From Pseudomonas sp. ACM7 (GTDB taxonomy: Bacteria > Pseudomonadota > Gammaproteobacteria > Pseudomonadales > Pseudomonadaceae): a stretch of 64,000 nt of DNA. The stretch's first letter is position 1. Each line of letters begins with the position of its first letter. The notes beneath the pieces were generated by a model. The model worked only from the letters and a program-made list of their open reading frames with translations, ran no database searches and had not been told where the DNA came from. The position numbers and the translations under genes are program-made. Below are positions 27,730 through 37,291 of this stretch, piece after piece. The stretch covers positions 927,461-991,460 of the forward strand of contig NZ_CP024866.1 of the NCBI RefSeq assembly GCF_004136015.1. Direction: 5' to 3'.

Positions 27730-28734
27730 ATGACTACCCAGACCAATCGCCAGTTCCTGCTCGCCAAACGTCCGGTGGGCGCGGCGACCCGCGAGACCTT
27801 CACCTATCAAGAAGTACCGGTCGGCGAACCGGCTGCGGGTCAGATCCTGGTCAAAAACGAATACCTGTCCCTGGACCCCGCCATGCGTGGCTGGATGAAC
27901 GAGGGCAAGTCCTACATCCCGCCGGTCGGTATCGGCGAAGTCATGCGCGCATTGGGCGTAGGCAAAGTCGTTGCCTCGAATAATCCGGGTTTCGCGGTCG
28001 GGGACTACGTCAACGGTGCCTTGGGGGTGCAGGATTACTTCCTCGGCGAGCCACGAGGTTTCTACAAGGTCGATCCGAAACTGGCGCCTCTGCCGCGCTA
28101 TCTGTCGGCGCTGGGCATGACCGGGATGACCGCCTATTTCGCCCTGCTCGATGTCGGCGCGCCTAAGGCGGGTGACACCGTGGTGTTGTCAGGTGCTGCG
28201 GGTGCGGTGGGCAGCATTGCCGGGCAGATCGCCAAGATCAAAGGTTGCCGGGTAGTCGGCATTGCCGGGGGCGCGGACAAGTGCCAGTTCCTGATCGACG
28301 AACTGGGTTTTGACGGTGCCATCGATTACAAAAACGAAGACGTCCACGCCGGTCTCAAGCGCGAATGTCCGAAAGGTGTCGATGTGTATTTCGATAACGT
28401 CGGCGGCGATATCCTCGACGCGGTGTTGAGTCGCCTGGCCATGAAAGCGCGGGTGGTGATCTGTGGCGCCATCAGCCAGTACAACAACAAGGAAGCGGTC
28501 AAAGGCCCGGCCAACTACCTGGCGTTGCTGGTCAACCGCGCGCGGATGGAAGGTTTTGTGGTGATGGACTATGCCGCACAGTTCGCCGCCGCCGGACAGG
28601 AAATGGCCGGCTGGATGGCCAAGGGGCAGCTCAAGAGCAAGGAAGATATTGTTGAAGGACTGGAGACGTTCCCGGAGACGCTGATGAAGTTGTTCAGCGG
28701 CGAGAATTTCGGGAAGTTGGTGCTGAAGGTTTAA
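27730..28734 (+). CDS. NADP-dependent medium-chain reductase, CurA-like
   Basis: 334 residues. Zinc-free medium-chain dehydrogenase/reductase of the leukotriene B4 12-hydroxydehydrogenase/curcumin reductase group: EYLSLDPAMRGWM near the N-terminus, GMTGMTAYFALLDVGAPKAGDTVVL, cofactor loop SGAAGAVGSIAGQIAK. Start at ATG 27730; the GTG at 27721 lacks ribosome-site spacing. Reduces carbon-carbon double bonds next to carbonyls; natural substrate unknown. Convergent with pyrF across a long palindrome. Confidence 0.92.
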   Translation: MTTQTNRQFLLAKRPVGAATRETFTYQEVPVGEPAAGQILVKNEYLSLDPAMRGWMNEGKSYIPPVGIGEVMRALGVGKVVASNNPGFAVGDYVNGALGVQDYFLGEPRGFYKVDPKLAPLPRYLSALGMTGMTAYFALLDVGAPKAGDTVVLSGAAGAVGSIAGQIAKIKGCRVVGIAGGADKCQFLIDELGFDGAIDYKNEDVHAGLKRECPKGVDVYFDNVGGDILDAVLSRLAMKARVVICGAISQYNNKEAVKGPANYLALLVNRARMEGFVVMDYAAQFAAAGQEMAGWMAKGQLKSKEDIVEGLETFPETLMKLFSGENFGKLVLKV

Positions 28735-28745
28735 CGCCAACTATA

Positions 28746-28839
28746 AATGTGGGAGCGGGCTTGCTCTCGAAGGCGGAGTGTCAGCCGACATCAACGTTGA
28801 CTGACACTCCGCCTTCGAGAGCAAGCCCGCTCCCACATT
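28746..28839. repeat. Paired REP forming a 39-bp perfect inverted repeat
   Basis: Left arm 28746-28784 and right arm 28801-28839 are perfect complements over 39 bases, with a 16-base loop that itself contains TCAACGTTGA. The outer part is the REP core, the inner part (GCGGAGTGTCAG) is specific to this copy. It lies between convergent genes and could end both transcripts. Confidence 0.88.
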
Positions 28840-28857
28840 TTGATCTTCGGTGTTAGA

Positions 28858-29556
28858 TCAGGCCAGTTCGGCGACTACGGCTGCCAACGCCTTGGCCGGG
28901 TCCGCTGCCTGGCTGATCGGACGGCCGATCACCAGATAATCGGAACCGGCATCCAGCGCCTGACGCGGCGTCAGAATGCGGCGCTGATCGTCCTGGGCGC
29001 TGCCCGCCGGACGAATCCCCGGAGTCACCAGTTGCAGCGACGGGTGCGCCGATTTCAGGGCCTGGGCTTCCAGGGCCGAGCACACCAGACCGTCCATCCC
29101 GGCTTTTTCCGCCAACGCGGCCAGGCGCAACACTTGCTCCTGCGGCTCGATATCCAGACCGATACCCGCCAGATCCTCACGCTCCATGCTGGTCAGCACG
29201 GTCACGCCAATCAGCAGTGGTTTCGGACCGGTGCGCTGGTCGAGCACTTCGCGGCACGCGGCCATCATGCGCAAACCACCGGAGCAGTGCACATTGACCA
29301 TCCACACGCCCATCTCAGCAGCCGCCTTGACGGCCATGGCGGTGGTGTTCGGGATGTCATGGAACTTGAGGTCCAGGAACACTTCGAAACCCTTGTCACG
29401 CAGGGTGCCAACGATTTCCGAAGCGCAGCTGGTGAACAGTTCTTTACCGACTTTGACCCGGCACAGCTTCGGGTCCAACTGATCGGCCAGCTTCAGTGCG
29501 GCGTCACGGGTGGGAAAATCCAGGGCGACGATGATAGGAGTCTGGCAGGCGGACAT
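28858..29556 (-). CDS. pyrF: Orotidine 5'-phosphate decarboxylase
   Basis: 232 residues, the last step of UMP synthesis in the cytoplasm. Active-site motifs are visible: [10 protein letters not shown] near the N-terminus and [10 protein letters not shown] with the catalytic Asp-Lys array; [15 protein letters not shown] forms the phosphate loop. The ATG at 29556 gives the usual start [14 protein letters not shown]; the frame is open for 32 codons further but without resemblance. Confidence 0.96.
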   Translation of the reverse strand: MSACQTPIIVALDFPTRDAALKLADQLDPKLCRVKVGKELFTSCASEIVGTLRDKGFEVFLDLKFHDIPNTTAMAVKAAAEMGVWMVNVHCSGGLRMMAACREVLDQRTGPKPLLIGVTVLTSMEREDLAGIGLDIEPQEQVLRLAALAEKAGMDGLVCSALEAQALKSAHPSLQLVTPGIRPAGSAQDDQRRILTPRQALDAGSDYLVIGRPISQAADPAKALAAVVAELA

Positions 29557-29837
29557 GAGTGGGCTCTCAGGCAGGTCGAAATCGGCGCGCATTGTAGCGG
29601 AACCAGCGCCTCTGCGGGACCCGATGATCGGTAATTCGTCGAGGCGGCTCAAGCAAGACTAGCCCTTGCACCAATTGTGTCGAGTCAGATACACACATGA
29701 CACGCCTGCAACACCCTTCAACGTTACCTTCGGCAGCCGCAACACGTCCTTACAGCACTTCCCGCCTCCGGGCCGGACGCCTATGCTGAAACCACAACCT
29801 CGCAGCCCATCTTTGTGGTTGGCAGCCTACCTGGCAG

Positions 29838-30608
29838 ATGAACGCACGCATGCACAACCTCCACGCACCTGTGAACGACGATCAAAAAGCGCCCGACGAC
29901 GACAAACGCTGGAGCATTCGCGCCCTGATCGTCGACGATGACGTCCCGATCCGCGAACTGATGATCGACTATCTGGCCCGGTTCAACATTCACGCCAGCG
30001 GCGTCACCGATGGCGCCGCGATGCGCCTGGCGCTGCACGCGGAGCATTTCGACGTGGTGGTGCTCGACCTGATGCTGCCCGGCGAAGACGGTTTGTCACT
30101 GTGCCGCTGGCTACGCGCCGAATCGGACATCCCGATTCTGATGCTCACTGCCCGCTGCGAGCCGACCGACCGGATCATCGGCCTGGAACTGGGCGCCGAC
30201 GACTATATGGCCAAGCCGTTCGAACCGCGAGAATTGGTGGCGCGCATCCAGACTATCCTGCGCCGGGTGCGCGACGATCGCACTGAACAACGGGCGAACA
30301 TCCGTTTCGACAACTGGCGCCTGAACAGCGTGCTGCGTCAGTTGATCGCCGCTGATGGCCTGGTGGTGCCGCTGTCCAACGCCGAGTTCCGTTTGCTCTG
30401 GGTGTTCATCGAACGTCCGCGCCGGGTACTCAGCCGCGAACAACTGCTGGACGCCGCTCGCGGTCGCTCGATCGAAGCCTTTGATCGCAGCATCGACTTG
30501 CTGGTCTCGCGCTTGCGCCAGAAACTTGGTGATGACCCGAAAGCCCCGCAGCTGATCAAGACCGTTCGCGGTGAGGGTTATCTGTTCGACGCCAGAGACA
30601 TCGGTTGA
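29838..30608 (+). CDS. OmpR-family response regulator
   Basis: 256 residues with an unusual 28-residue polar N-terminal lead, then a receiver domain (ALIVDDDVPIRELM, phosphoacceptor Asp in VVLDLMLPGEDG, Lys in YMAKPFEP) and a C-terminal winged helix (SNAEFRLLWVFIERP to IKTVRGEGYLFD). Overlaps the sensor kinase gene (TGATG), so the two form a co-translated pair. The 281-bp gap upstream, shared with pyrF, shows no clear promoter to me. Confidence 0.93.
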   Translation: MNARMHNLHAPVNDDQKAPDDDKRWSIRALIVDDDVPIRELMIDYLARFNIHASGVTDGAAMRLALHAEHFDVVVLDLMLPGEDGLSLCRWLRAESDIPILMLTARCEPTDRIIGLELGADDYMAKPFEPRELVARIQTILRRVRDDRTEQRANIRFDNWRLNSVLRQLIAADGLVVPLSNAEFRLLWVFIERPRRVLSREQLLDAARGRSIEAFDRSIDLLVSRLRQKLGDDPKAPQLIKTVRGEGYLFDARDIG

Positions 30609-31657
30609 TGCGTGCGCGCTTCGATACGCTCTTCGGCCGCCTGTTTGGCATGCTGCTGGTGGCGATCATCCTGGCGCACTTGTTGGCGTTTTTCTGGTTT
30701 CACTATTACGGCCCGCCGCCGCCCCCTCCGCCGCCGGGGTTTTCCGAAAACTTCGACGGACAGCGCCCGCCGATGGACCCGCGCTTCGTAAATCGGCCAC
30801 CGCGGCCGTGGTTCGGCGGCCCCTTGGTGCCGCTGACTTTTCAGCTGGTCTCGCTGATCATCGCCGCCTGGTACGGTGCCAAACTGCTGAGCCGGCCGAT
30901 CCAGCGCCTGAGCGATGCTGCCGAGCGACTGAGCGAAAACCTCGACAGCCCGCCTCTGGATGAGTCCGGCCCACGGGAAGCACGGCGAGCGGCACACACC
31001 TTCAACAAGATGCAGCAACGCATTCGTGAACAAGTGCAGCAACGCTCGCGGATGCTTGGCGCCGTCTCCCACGACCTGCGCACGCCGCTGTCGCGGCTCA
31101 AGCTGCGACTGGAGCAGATCGACGACAACAAACTGCAAGGCCAGATGCGTCAGGATCTGGACGACATGATCGGCATGCTCGACGCCACGCTCACCTACCT
31201 GCACGAGCAGCGCACCAGTGAGGTCCTGCAGTGGATGGATGTGCAGGCGCTGGTCGAATCCCTGAGTGAAAACGCCCAGGACCAGGGCGCCGATGTTCTG
31301 ACCAGTGGCCACTGCGCACCGTTGCAAGTGCAGCCGATGGCCTTGCGCTCGTGCATCAACAACCTGCTGGACAATGCCCTGCGTTATGCCGGGCAGGCAA
31401 TGATTACGCTTGAAGACACGCGCGAAACCCTGGTGATCCGGGTCATCGACCATGGGCCGGGTATTGCGGCGGATAAACGTGAAGCGGTGTTCGAGCCGTT
31501 CTTTCGTCTGGAAGGTTCGCGCAACCGCAACTCCGGTGGCGTCGGGCTGGGCATGACCATCGCCCGCGAAGCGGCCGAACGCCTGGGTGGGCAGTTGAGC
31601 CTGGAAGAAACCCCCGGTGGTGGTTTGACAGCCGTGATTCGCCTGCCCCGAGCCTGA
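30608..31657 (+). CDS. HAMP-domain sensor histidine kinase, EnvZ-like
   Basis: 349 residues. First membrane helix at residues 11-32, then a short periplasmic part dominated by a run of eight prolines (residues 35-42) and more Pro-rich sequence, second helix near PLVPLTFQLVSLIIAAWYG, HAMP, phosphoacceptor in GAVSHDLRTPLSRL, and ATPase boxes NNLLDNALRY and GVGLGMTIAREAA. The periplasmic segment of about 45 residues is too small for a folded ligand domain, so it may sense through the membrane or a partner. Confidence 0.92.
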   Translation: MRARFDTLFGRLFGMLLVAIILAHLLAFFWFHYYGPPPPPPPPGFSENFDGQRPPMDPRFVNRPPRPWFGGPLVPLTFQLVSLIIAAWYGAKLLSRPIQRLSDAAERLSENLDSPPLDESGPREARRAAHTFNKMQQRIREQVQQRSRMLGAVSHDLRTPLSRLKLRLEQIDDNKLQGQMRQDLDDMIGMLDATLTYLHEQRTSEVLQWMDVQALVESLSENAQDQGADVLTSGHCAPLQVQPMALRSCINNLLDNALRYAGQAMITLEDTRETLVIRVIDHGPGIAADKREAVFEPFFRLEGSRNRNSGGVGLGMTIAREAAERLGGQLSLEETPGGGLTAVIRLPRA

Positions 31658-31659
31658 TG

Positions 31660-31684
31660 ACCGCTCTGTGTACCGCTCGGTACA
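31660..31684. promoter_or_regulatory. Candidate operator between kinase and EF-hand gene
   Basis: Direct repeat ACCGCTC at 31660-31666 and 31672-31678 (12-bp period), overlapping the inverted repeat TGTACCG-CT-CGGTACA (31669-31684). OmpR-family regulators bind direct repeats with about one helical turn spacing, so this may be the site of the upstream regulator. Inference only. Confidence 0.35.
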
Positions 31685-31769
31685 AACCTCACATACCCAC
31701 GACAACTTGCCCCTTGAGGCTGCATAAGCCGGTGCACCCACCGGTTATCCATTCCAAGGAGTGAGCGCA

Positions 31770-32618
31770 ATGATCGGCAGCGTCAGCAGTTACACGAGCT
31801 ATACCAGCACCAGCAGCACCACCACCAGCACCGCCCGCAGCCAGCAATTTCAGAAAGAATTGCTCGCCAAACTCGACAGCAACAGCGATGGCGCGGTGGA
31901 TCAGGATGAACTCAAGAGCGCCCTGTCGCAGAAAACCGACGACGGCCTGCTGGTCAGCCTGAGCAAGAATTTCGCCGACCTGGACAGCGACGAAAGCGGC
32001 AGCCTGAGCAGTGAAGAAATGGCCGCGATGGCCCCTCCTCCGCCACCGCCACGGGATCAGGCACCGAACACCGAACTGGCTGACGCGCTGATCAGCGCCC
32101 TGGACGCCGACGGTGACGGCGCCATCAGCAGCGATGAACTGAGTAACGGCCTGGCCAGCGCCGGCAGCAGTGCCGACAGCACAGAAATCTTCTCGGCCCT
32201 GGACAAGAACGAAGACGGCTCCGTCAGCCAGGACGAACTCGCCGCCAGCCTCGCCCCGCCTCCGCCGCCACCTCAACAAGTGTCCAGCGATGAACTGTTC
32301 AGCCAGCTCGATGCGGACAGCGACGGCAGTGTCAGCGCCACCGAACTGACCAGCGCGTTGCAGACCAGCAGCATCTCATCGACCAGCACCGACACCAGCG
32401 CCGCGTTGCTCAAAGTGCTGGATAGAGACAGCAATGGCGGTGTCTGCAGCGACGAGTTGAAAGCGGCGTTGCAAGCCGGCCGCGAGCGAAACACCGACAG
32501 TTCCACCGCTCAGTCGAACGTGACCGAAGCCCTGAATAAAATGATCGCCGACCTGAGCAAGCAGTACTCGCTCGACAACGTGGCGACCGTGGGCAAATAC
32601 CTGAACGTCGCGACCTGA
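31770..32618 (+). CDS. Protein with six EF-hand calcium-binding loops, XopAW-like
   Basis: 282 residues from the ATG at 31770, with AAGGAG eight bases upstream. Six EF-hand loops are readable at residues 36-47, 72-83, 112-123, 145-156, 181-192 and 218-229 (for example DADGDGAISSDE, DKNEDGSVSQDE); loops 2, 4 and 6 vary from the ideal. Two spacers contain PPPPPP. The N-terminus is Ser/Thr-rich (31 residues) with no Sec signal peptide, as in the XopAW-type proteins that have been named type III effectors. Very acidic; presumably binds several Ca2+. Follows the two-component genes by 112 bp on the same strand. Confidence 0.85.
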   Translation: MIGSVSSYTSYTSTSSTTTSTARSQQFQKELLAKLDSNSDGAVDQDELKSALSQKTDDGLLVSLSKNFADLDSDESGSLSSEEMAAMAPPPPPPRDQAPNTELADALISALDADGDGAISSDELSNGLASAGSSADSTEIFSALDKNEDGSVSQDELAASLAPPPPPPQQVSSDELFSQLDADSDGSVSATELTSALQTSSISSTSTDTSAALLKVLDRDSNGGVCSDELKAALQAGRERNTDSSTAQSNVTEALNKMIADLSKQYSLDNVATVGKYLNVAT

Positions 32619-32626
32619 GTCAAAAG

Positions 32627-32735
32627 CATCGCGAGCAAGCTCGCTCCCACAGTTGATCTGCATTGATCACATAATTTGTTATCGATACAAAATCAATGTG
32701 GGAGCGAGCTTGCTCCGGGCGGCGTTCCGACGAAG
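32627..32735. repeat. Paired REP element
   Basis: Inverted units ATCGCGAGCAAGCTCGCTCC and TGGGAGCGAGCTTGCTCCGG, about 50 bp apart; the right unit has the long variant tail (GGGCGGCGTTCCGACGA). Confidence 0.85.
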
Positions 32736-32759
32736 GGGCCGTAAGCCCCAACAAAAACC

Positions 32760-33815
32760 TCAGGGCCGGCGATCCTCAACCCGAGCCTGACTCTTGCTCC
32801 AGTCGTTCAGCAGGCTGTAGGCCACCGCCAACAACGTCGGGCCGATAAACAAACCAATAAACCCAAAGGCAATCAACCCGCCAAACACCCCGAGCAGCAC
32901 AATCACCAACGGCAAATTCCCGCCCCGGCTGATCAGGTACGGTTTGAGCACGTTGTCGACGCCACTGATGATGAACGTCCCCCAAATTCCGAGAAACACC
33001 GCCATCCCGTACTCACCCTTCCAGGCCAGCCACGCCGTGGCCGGAATCCACACCAGCGGCGGCCCCATCGGAATCAGGCTCAACAAAAACGTGACGATCC
33101 CCAGCACCAGCGCCCCGGGCACCCCGGCAATCAAGAACCCGATCAACGCCAGAACCGCCTGGGCCGCTGCCGTCCCGATCACACCGTTCACCACCCGCTG
33201 CACCGTGCCCGCCACCAATTCGATGTAATACCCGGCACGGTCACCAATCAGACGTTCCAGCAACCCGTGAACAAACGCCGCCAGACGCGGCCCGTCACGG
33301 TAGAAAAAGAACACGAAGACGATACTCAACGTCAGCTCAAGTATCCCGCCGCCAATCTGCGCACTGCGCGCCAGCAACCAATTGCCGACCTGACCCAGAT
33401 AAGGTTTGACCGCCAGCATCATCGCCGCGCCCTGCTGATCAATGCTGTTCCAGACCCCCACCAGCCGCTCGCCCACCAAGGGAATACTGCCCAGCCAGGT
33501 CGGCGCTTCCGGCAACCCGTCGACCTGCACATCCTTGATGAACGCCGTGGCATCGCGCACATGGTCCGCGAGGTTGAACCCCAGCCAGACCAACGGCAAC
33601 GCCACCAGCAACATCCAGCCCAGCGTCAGCACTGCGGCCGCCAGAGATTCGCGACCATTGAGCAAACGCGTCAGCAAACGCATCAGCGGCCAGCTGGCAA
33701 ACGCCAGCACCGCACCCCAGAACAGCGCCGACCAGAACGGCGCCATCACCCAGAAGCTCGCGCCAAACAGCACCAGGAGCAGGATCTGCACCAACAGCCG
33801 ATCGTTATTGATCAT
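32760..33815 (-). CDS. AI-2E family transporter (PerM/YdiK-like)
   Basis: 351 residues with seven to eight membrane helices: a pair at the N-terminus (ILLLVLFGASFWVMAPFWSA), a helix near residue 65, a soluble central domain, and a C-terminal cluster containing GIWGTFIISGVDNVLKPYLISRGG and LPLVIVLLGVFGGLIAFGFIG, which are diagnostic for the family. Members export autoinducer-2 or act as ion antiporters; the function of this one is unknown. Confidence 0.9.
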   Translation of the reverse strand: MINNDRLLVQILLLVLFGASFWVMAPFWSALFWGAVLAFASWPLMRLLTRLLNGRESLAAAVLTLGWMLLVALPLVWLGFNLADHVRDATAFIKDVQVDGLPEAPTWLGSIPLVGERLVGVWNSIDQQGAAMMLAVKPYLGQVGNWLLARSAQIGGGILELTLSIVFVFFFYRDGPRLAAFVHGLLERLIGDRAGYYIELVAGTVQRVVNGVIGTAAAQAVLALIGFLIAGVPGALVLGIVTFLLSLIPMGPPLVWIPATAWLAWKGEYGMAVFLGIWGTFIISGVDNVLKPYLISRGGNLPLVIVLLGVFGGLIAFGFIGLFIGPTLLAVAYSLLNDWSKSQARVEDRRP

Positions 33816-33884
33816 CTAAATCTCGAAAAAAGTCAGTTCGCAAAAGAGTAGGCGAACGCAGCTTGTACGTTCGCCTGATAAAGC

Positions 33885-34703
33885 TTATCGCAACAGTTCG
33901 ATGTGCAAGCCAGCGCCCTCGACGCTACCCGCTTCCATCCTGGCGGTACGCACACCCTGCCCAATCAGTGCCTGACGCCAGGCTTCGGCCTTCGGCCCGG
34001 AAACACTGACCCGCAACGTGGTGTCCAGATTCAGCCCACGAGAGATCAGGCGCAGCCAGGCATCGTCAGGATCGCCGGTAAATTTGGGGAAATCGAGCTC
34101 ACCGGTGCTTTTGAGCTCCCGAAGCAAGGTTGCAGAGGTCGGCAGCAAATCGCCCAGCGGCGCAGCGGCGTCGAACTGTTCGACGTGCAGATAAGCTTTG
34201 CGATTGCCGCGCGTGATGCTGTAAAGCGCCACCAGCGTGTTGTCCTGTGGGGCCGCCAGGCGCAACAGCAAAAACGCTTGCTGATCATCAGCGCCATAGA
34301 GCTTGGCATTGCCGAAGACATCATTGGCCCACAGGCTGCTTTCGCCGCAATCACGGGCCTGGCACCAGAACAGCAATTGGGCGTCCTGCTTCTGCAAGGC
34401 TTCACGAGCGGCGGTGAAAGCCTCGGTGGAGGAATGCTCCGGCGGCAACTCGTAGGTCACCGAAGTGGTTTGCCCTCGGGCAGCGACCTGGCCGTCAAAG
34501 CGCAACTGGCCGCTGATTTTGCGGATCGAACCCAGTGGATAGATCCGCTCAAGTTCGGTGACCGGACGATAGTCGACGATCTGCGCATCGGCCATACGCG
34601 GCACGATCGGCAGGTCCTGACTGCCCGGGACATCGGCGGCAAATAACAGCGGACTGAAACAACACAGCGACAGCAGACTGAGTGAACGCATGGATAGACT
34701 CAT
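33885..34703 (-). CDS. DUF4892 domain periplasmic protein
   Basis: 272 residues with a signal peptide ([19 protein letters not shown]) and no transmembrane helix after it. The body contains [25 protein letters not shown] and an OmpA-like end region typical of DUF4892, a family of unknown role largely confined to pseudomonads. The start ATG at 34703 overlaps the GST stop by four bases, or translation starts at 34691. Last gene of a minus-strand run beginning at 37067. Confidence 0.85.
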   Translation of the reverse strand: MSLSMRSLSLLSLCCFSPLLFAADVPGSQDLPIVPRMADAQIVDYRPVTELERIYPLGSIRKISGQLRFDGQVAARGQTTSVTYELPPEHSSTEAFTAAREALQKQDAQLLFWCQARDCGESSLWANDVFGNAKLYGADDQQAFLLLRLAAPQDNTLVALYSITRGNRKAYLHVEQFDAAAPLGDLLPTSATLLRELKSTGELDFPKFTGDPDDAWLRLISRGLNLDTTLRVSVSGPKAEAWRQALIGQGVRTARMEAGSVEGAGLHIELLR

Positions 34704-35359
34704 CGGATCAGCATGGCCTGGGCACCCTTGATGATACTGGCGTCATCGATGCGCTCAGGCACCAGCAAACCGCGCTGTACCGCCGGACGCGCCTCCATGG
34801 TTGCCATCCAGCGCTGCAAGGCCGGCAAACCGTCGACCTCGACACCCGACCACTCGTGGCCACGGACCCACGGATAAGTGGCGATGTCAGCAATGCTGTA
34901 CTCACCGGCCAGAAACTCCACGGCTTGCAGGCGCGTGTCGAGCACTTCATAGAGGCGGCGGGTTTCATGTTGATAGCGATCGATGGCGCCCTGGAGTTTC
35001 TCCGGGAAATAACGGAAAAACACGTTGGCCTGACCTTGCATCGGGCCGATTCCACCCATCTGGAACATCAGCCATTGCAGGACCACTGAACGCCCCTTGG
35101 GGTCTGTTGGCAGCAGTTTGCCGCTCAGTTCAGCCAGGTAAATCAGGATCGCGCCGGATTCAAACACGGCGAAATCGCCGTTGGCGCGGTCGACAATCGC
35201 CGGAATCCGGCCATTGGGATTGATCTTGAGGAAGCCCTCGGACTTCTGTTCCTTTTTGTCGAAACTCAAGGCGTGCACCGTGTAGGGCAGGCCGAGTTCC
35301 TCGAGCACGATAGAGACCTTGTGGCCATTCGGGGTCGCAGCGGTGTAGAGATCTATCAT
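34700..35359 (-). CDS. Glutathione S-transferase, YfcG/Nu-class-like
   Basis: 219 residues from the ATG at 35359 (GGGAG upstream). The N-terminal domain begins [21 protein letters not shown], with the Thr-Pro-Asn motif used by YfcG-type enzymes as disulfide reductases, and contains [11 protein letters not shown]; the helical domain has the N-capping motif [16 protein letters not shown]. Overlaps DUF4892. The alpha/beta hydrolase gene ends 50 bp upstream. Confidence 0.93.
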   Translation of the reverse strand: MIDLYTAATPNGHKVSIVLEELGLPYTVHALSFDKKEQKSEGFLKINPNGRIPAIVDRANGDFAVFESGAILIYLAELSGKLLPTDPKGRSVVLQWLMFQMGGIGPMQGQANVFFRYFPEKLQGAIDRYQHETRRLYEVLDTRLQAVEFLAGEYSIADIATYPWVRGHEWSGVEVDGLPALQRWMATMEARPAVQRGLLVPERIDDASIIKGAQAMLIR

Positions 35360-35409
35360 GGTTGTCTCCCATTTCAACCCGCCCAGCCTCGACAGTTGCC
35401 CGGCGCAAG

Positions 35410-36264
35410 TCAAGGAACGGCGAAGAACCGATTGAAACAGTCTGCGACAAGGTCGGCGCCGGGTTCGTCATTCAGGTGTAAATGATGGCCGCCAGGCAGC
35501 TGTTCACGGCTAAAGGGTAGACGCTCCAGCAACTCGGGATGTTTGGCGAGCATGCCGTCGGCAGCCACCACCAGTTTTGCAGGACAAGTGACTCGCTGGA
35601 CGAAGGCCATCGCCTGTTCGGTGGTCAGACGCAGCGGCGACGGTAACGTCAGTCGGTTATCGGTGCGCCAGGTATAACCGCCCGGCACCGGCATCAATCC
35701 CCGTTGGGCCAGCAGTTCTGCGGCTTCGCGACTGACAGCGACCAAGCCTTTCATGCGCGCCTCGATGGCCCGGTCGAGCGTGTTGTAGACCGGTTTGCGC
35801 TTCTCCCGCAAATCCAGCTGCGCTTGCAGGGCCATGCCCATCCGTTCGGCAGCGTTTTCGCCTTTGTCTGTAGGAGGAATGATGCCGTCGATCAACGCCA
35901 GGTGGGTCACGCGTTCCGGCAACGAACCGGCCAGCACCAGCGAAACGATCGCGCCCATGGAATGCCCCAGCAGGCCAAAGCGCTTCCAACCCAATTGCTC
36001 GGCCACTTGCAGCACGTCATGGGCGTAGTCCCACAGCGCGTAACCGGCACCGGTCGGCCGATGCCCGGAATGACCGTGACCGGCCATGTCCAGCGCGATG
36101 ATGCGCAAGCCTTTGAGCTTCGGCGCCAGCCGGGCGAAGCTGTTGGCGTTGTCCAGCCAGCCATGCAAGGCGATCACCGGCATGCCGTCTTCGGGGCCGA
36201 ACAAGTGCGCTGCCAACTCGATGTGCGGCAGGCTCAGGCGAACTTCTTCAACGACGTTGCTCAT
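35410..36264 (-). CDS. Alpha/beta hydrolase
   Basis: 284 residues with [11 protein letters not shown] (oxyanion loop), nucleophile elbow [16 protein letters not shown] and a C-terminal His in [14 protein letters not shown]. No signal peptide; a cytoplasmic esterase or lipase-like enzyme of unknown substrate. Overlaps the next hydrolase gene upstream by four bases, so the two are a tandem pair. Confidence 0.9.
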   Translation of the reverse strand: MSNVVEEVRLSLPHIELAAHLFGPEDGMPVIALHGWLDNANSFARLAPKLKGLRIIALDMAGHGHSGHRPTGAGYALWDYAHDVLQVAEQLGWKRFGLLGHSMGAIVSLVLAGSLPERVTHLALIDGIIPPTDKGENAAERMGMALQAQLDLREKRKPVYNTLDRAIEARMKGLVAVSREAAELLAQRGLMPVPGGYTWRTDNRLTLPSPLRLTTEQAMAFVQRVTCPAKLVVAADGMLAKHPELLERLPFSREQLPGGHHLHLNDEPGADLVADCFNRFFAVP

Positions 36265-37067
36265 GCGCAATCCTGTTGGCGGCGACCTTCCCAACGGCTG
36301 AGCAGATTCTTCAGCAGCGTGGCCGTGTCCTGGGGACGTTCGAGGGGAAACATGTGGCCGCCAGGCATGGTCAGGGACTCGCCCAGCGGCAAGCGCCCCA
36401 CGAGGCTTGCGTGATGACGCATCACCACCCGGCTCTTGTGCCCGCGCACCACCGCCAGCGGCACTTTCAGTTGCCGAGTGCGGCCGGGACTGGTGTGCGG
36501 CACGCCGCGGTAGATACTGATTTCCGTGGCCGGGTCGAAGCGCAGGCGCAGCTTGTCGCCCACCTTGTGCAAACCGTGTTGCAGGTAAGCGTCAAAGCAT
36601 TCCGGGTCGAAACTGCGAAACAGGGTTTTGCCAGCGAAATAAAGTCGAGCCGCCTCCAGATCGGCGAACTCTTCCCGTCGTCCCAATGTACGGCCGGCCG
36701 GGGTCAGGCGATCGATGAAACCGAAGCGTTTGGCGGCGCGGATCACCCATTGATCAGCGCGGGTCAGCACCGGCGAATCAAGCATCACCACGCCGCGATA
36801 GAGCTCGGGGCACCGCAACGCCGCGTGCAGATGCAGCACACCACCGAAGGAATGACCGACGCCCCATACCGGTTCCGGTTGTTTCTTGAGGTGATGAATC
36901 AGCTCGTCCACCAGGTTGTACCAGTTGTCGTCCGCCGGAAAACGCGGGTCGTGGGCGTGCTGCTGCAGATGCGTCACCTGATACTCGGGCGCCAGCGCCG
37001 CGAACAACTTGCCGTAGGTGCCCGAGGGGAAACCGTTGGCGTGGGCGAAAAATATCTGTTGCGACAT
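36261..37067 (-). CDS. Alpha/beta hydrolase
   Basis: 268 residues with FAHANGFPSGTYGKLF, nucleophile elbow GVGHSFGGVLHLHAAL and C-terminal MPGGHMFPLERPQDTA. Different from its neighbour in lid region (around residues 100-150). Co-translated with the downstream hydrolase; both keep the catalytic triad. In P. aeruginosa two hydrolases stand in the same position (from memory). Confidence 0.9.
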   Translation of the reverse strand: MSQQIFFAHANGFPSGTYGKLFAALAPEYQVTHLQQHAHDPRFPADDNWYNLVDELIHHLKKQPEPVWGVGHSFGGVLHLHAALRCPELYRGVVMLDSPVLTRADQWVIRAAKRFGFIDRLTPAGRTLGRREEFADLEAARLYFAGKTLFRSFDPECFDAYLQHGLHKVGDKLRLRFDPATEISIYRGVPHTSPGRTRQLKVPLAVVRGHKSRVVMRHHASLVGRLPLGESLTMPGGHMFPLERPQDTATLLKNLLSRWEGRRQQDCA

Positions 37068-37225
37068 ACCGGTGATCCATCAACGAAAACAAGGGTTGAT
37101 TGTCCGTAAGACGACGTCCTACAGCAATGACCGTAAGTGCCAGGAATGATGACAGCCTCGTTTGAGCCATGAAAAACAACCGGGGCATTCTCCGGCTCAT
37201 CGCACCTACCTGTTATTTCTGACAG

Positions 37226-37254
37226 TTGACACTTCGGGAGCAACCGCGAATAAC
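37226..37254 (+). promoter_or_regulatory. Possible promoter of the RHS gene
   Basis: TTGACA (37226-37231), 17 bp, AATAAC (37249-37254), 38 bp upstream of the start codon. The -35 is perfect, the -10 has four of six bases. An interrupted palindrome GTAAGACGACGTCCTAC lies at 37106-37122. Confidence 0.4.
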
Positions 37255-37291
37255 TGCACCTGTCCGACCCTCTTCGGGGAGTACTCCAGTC

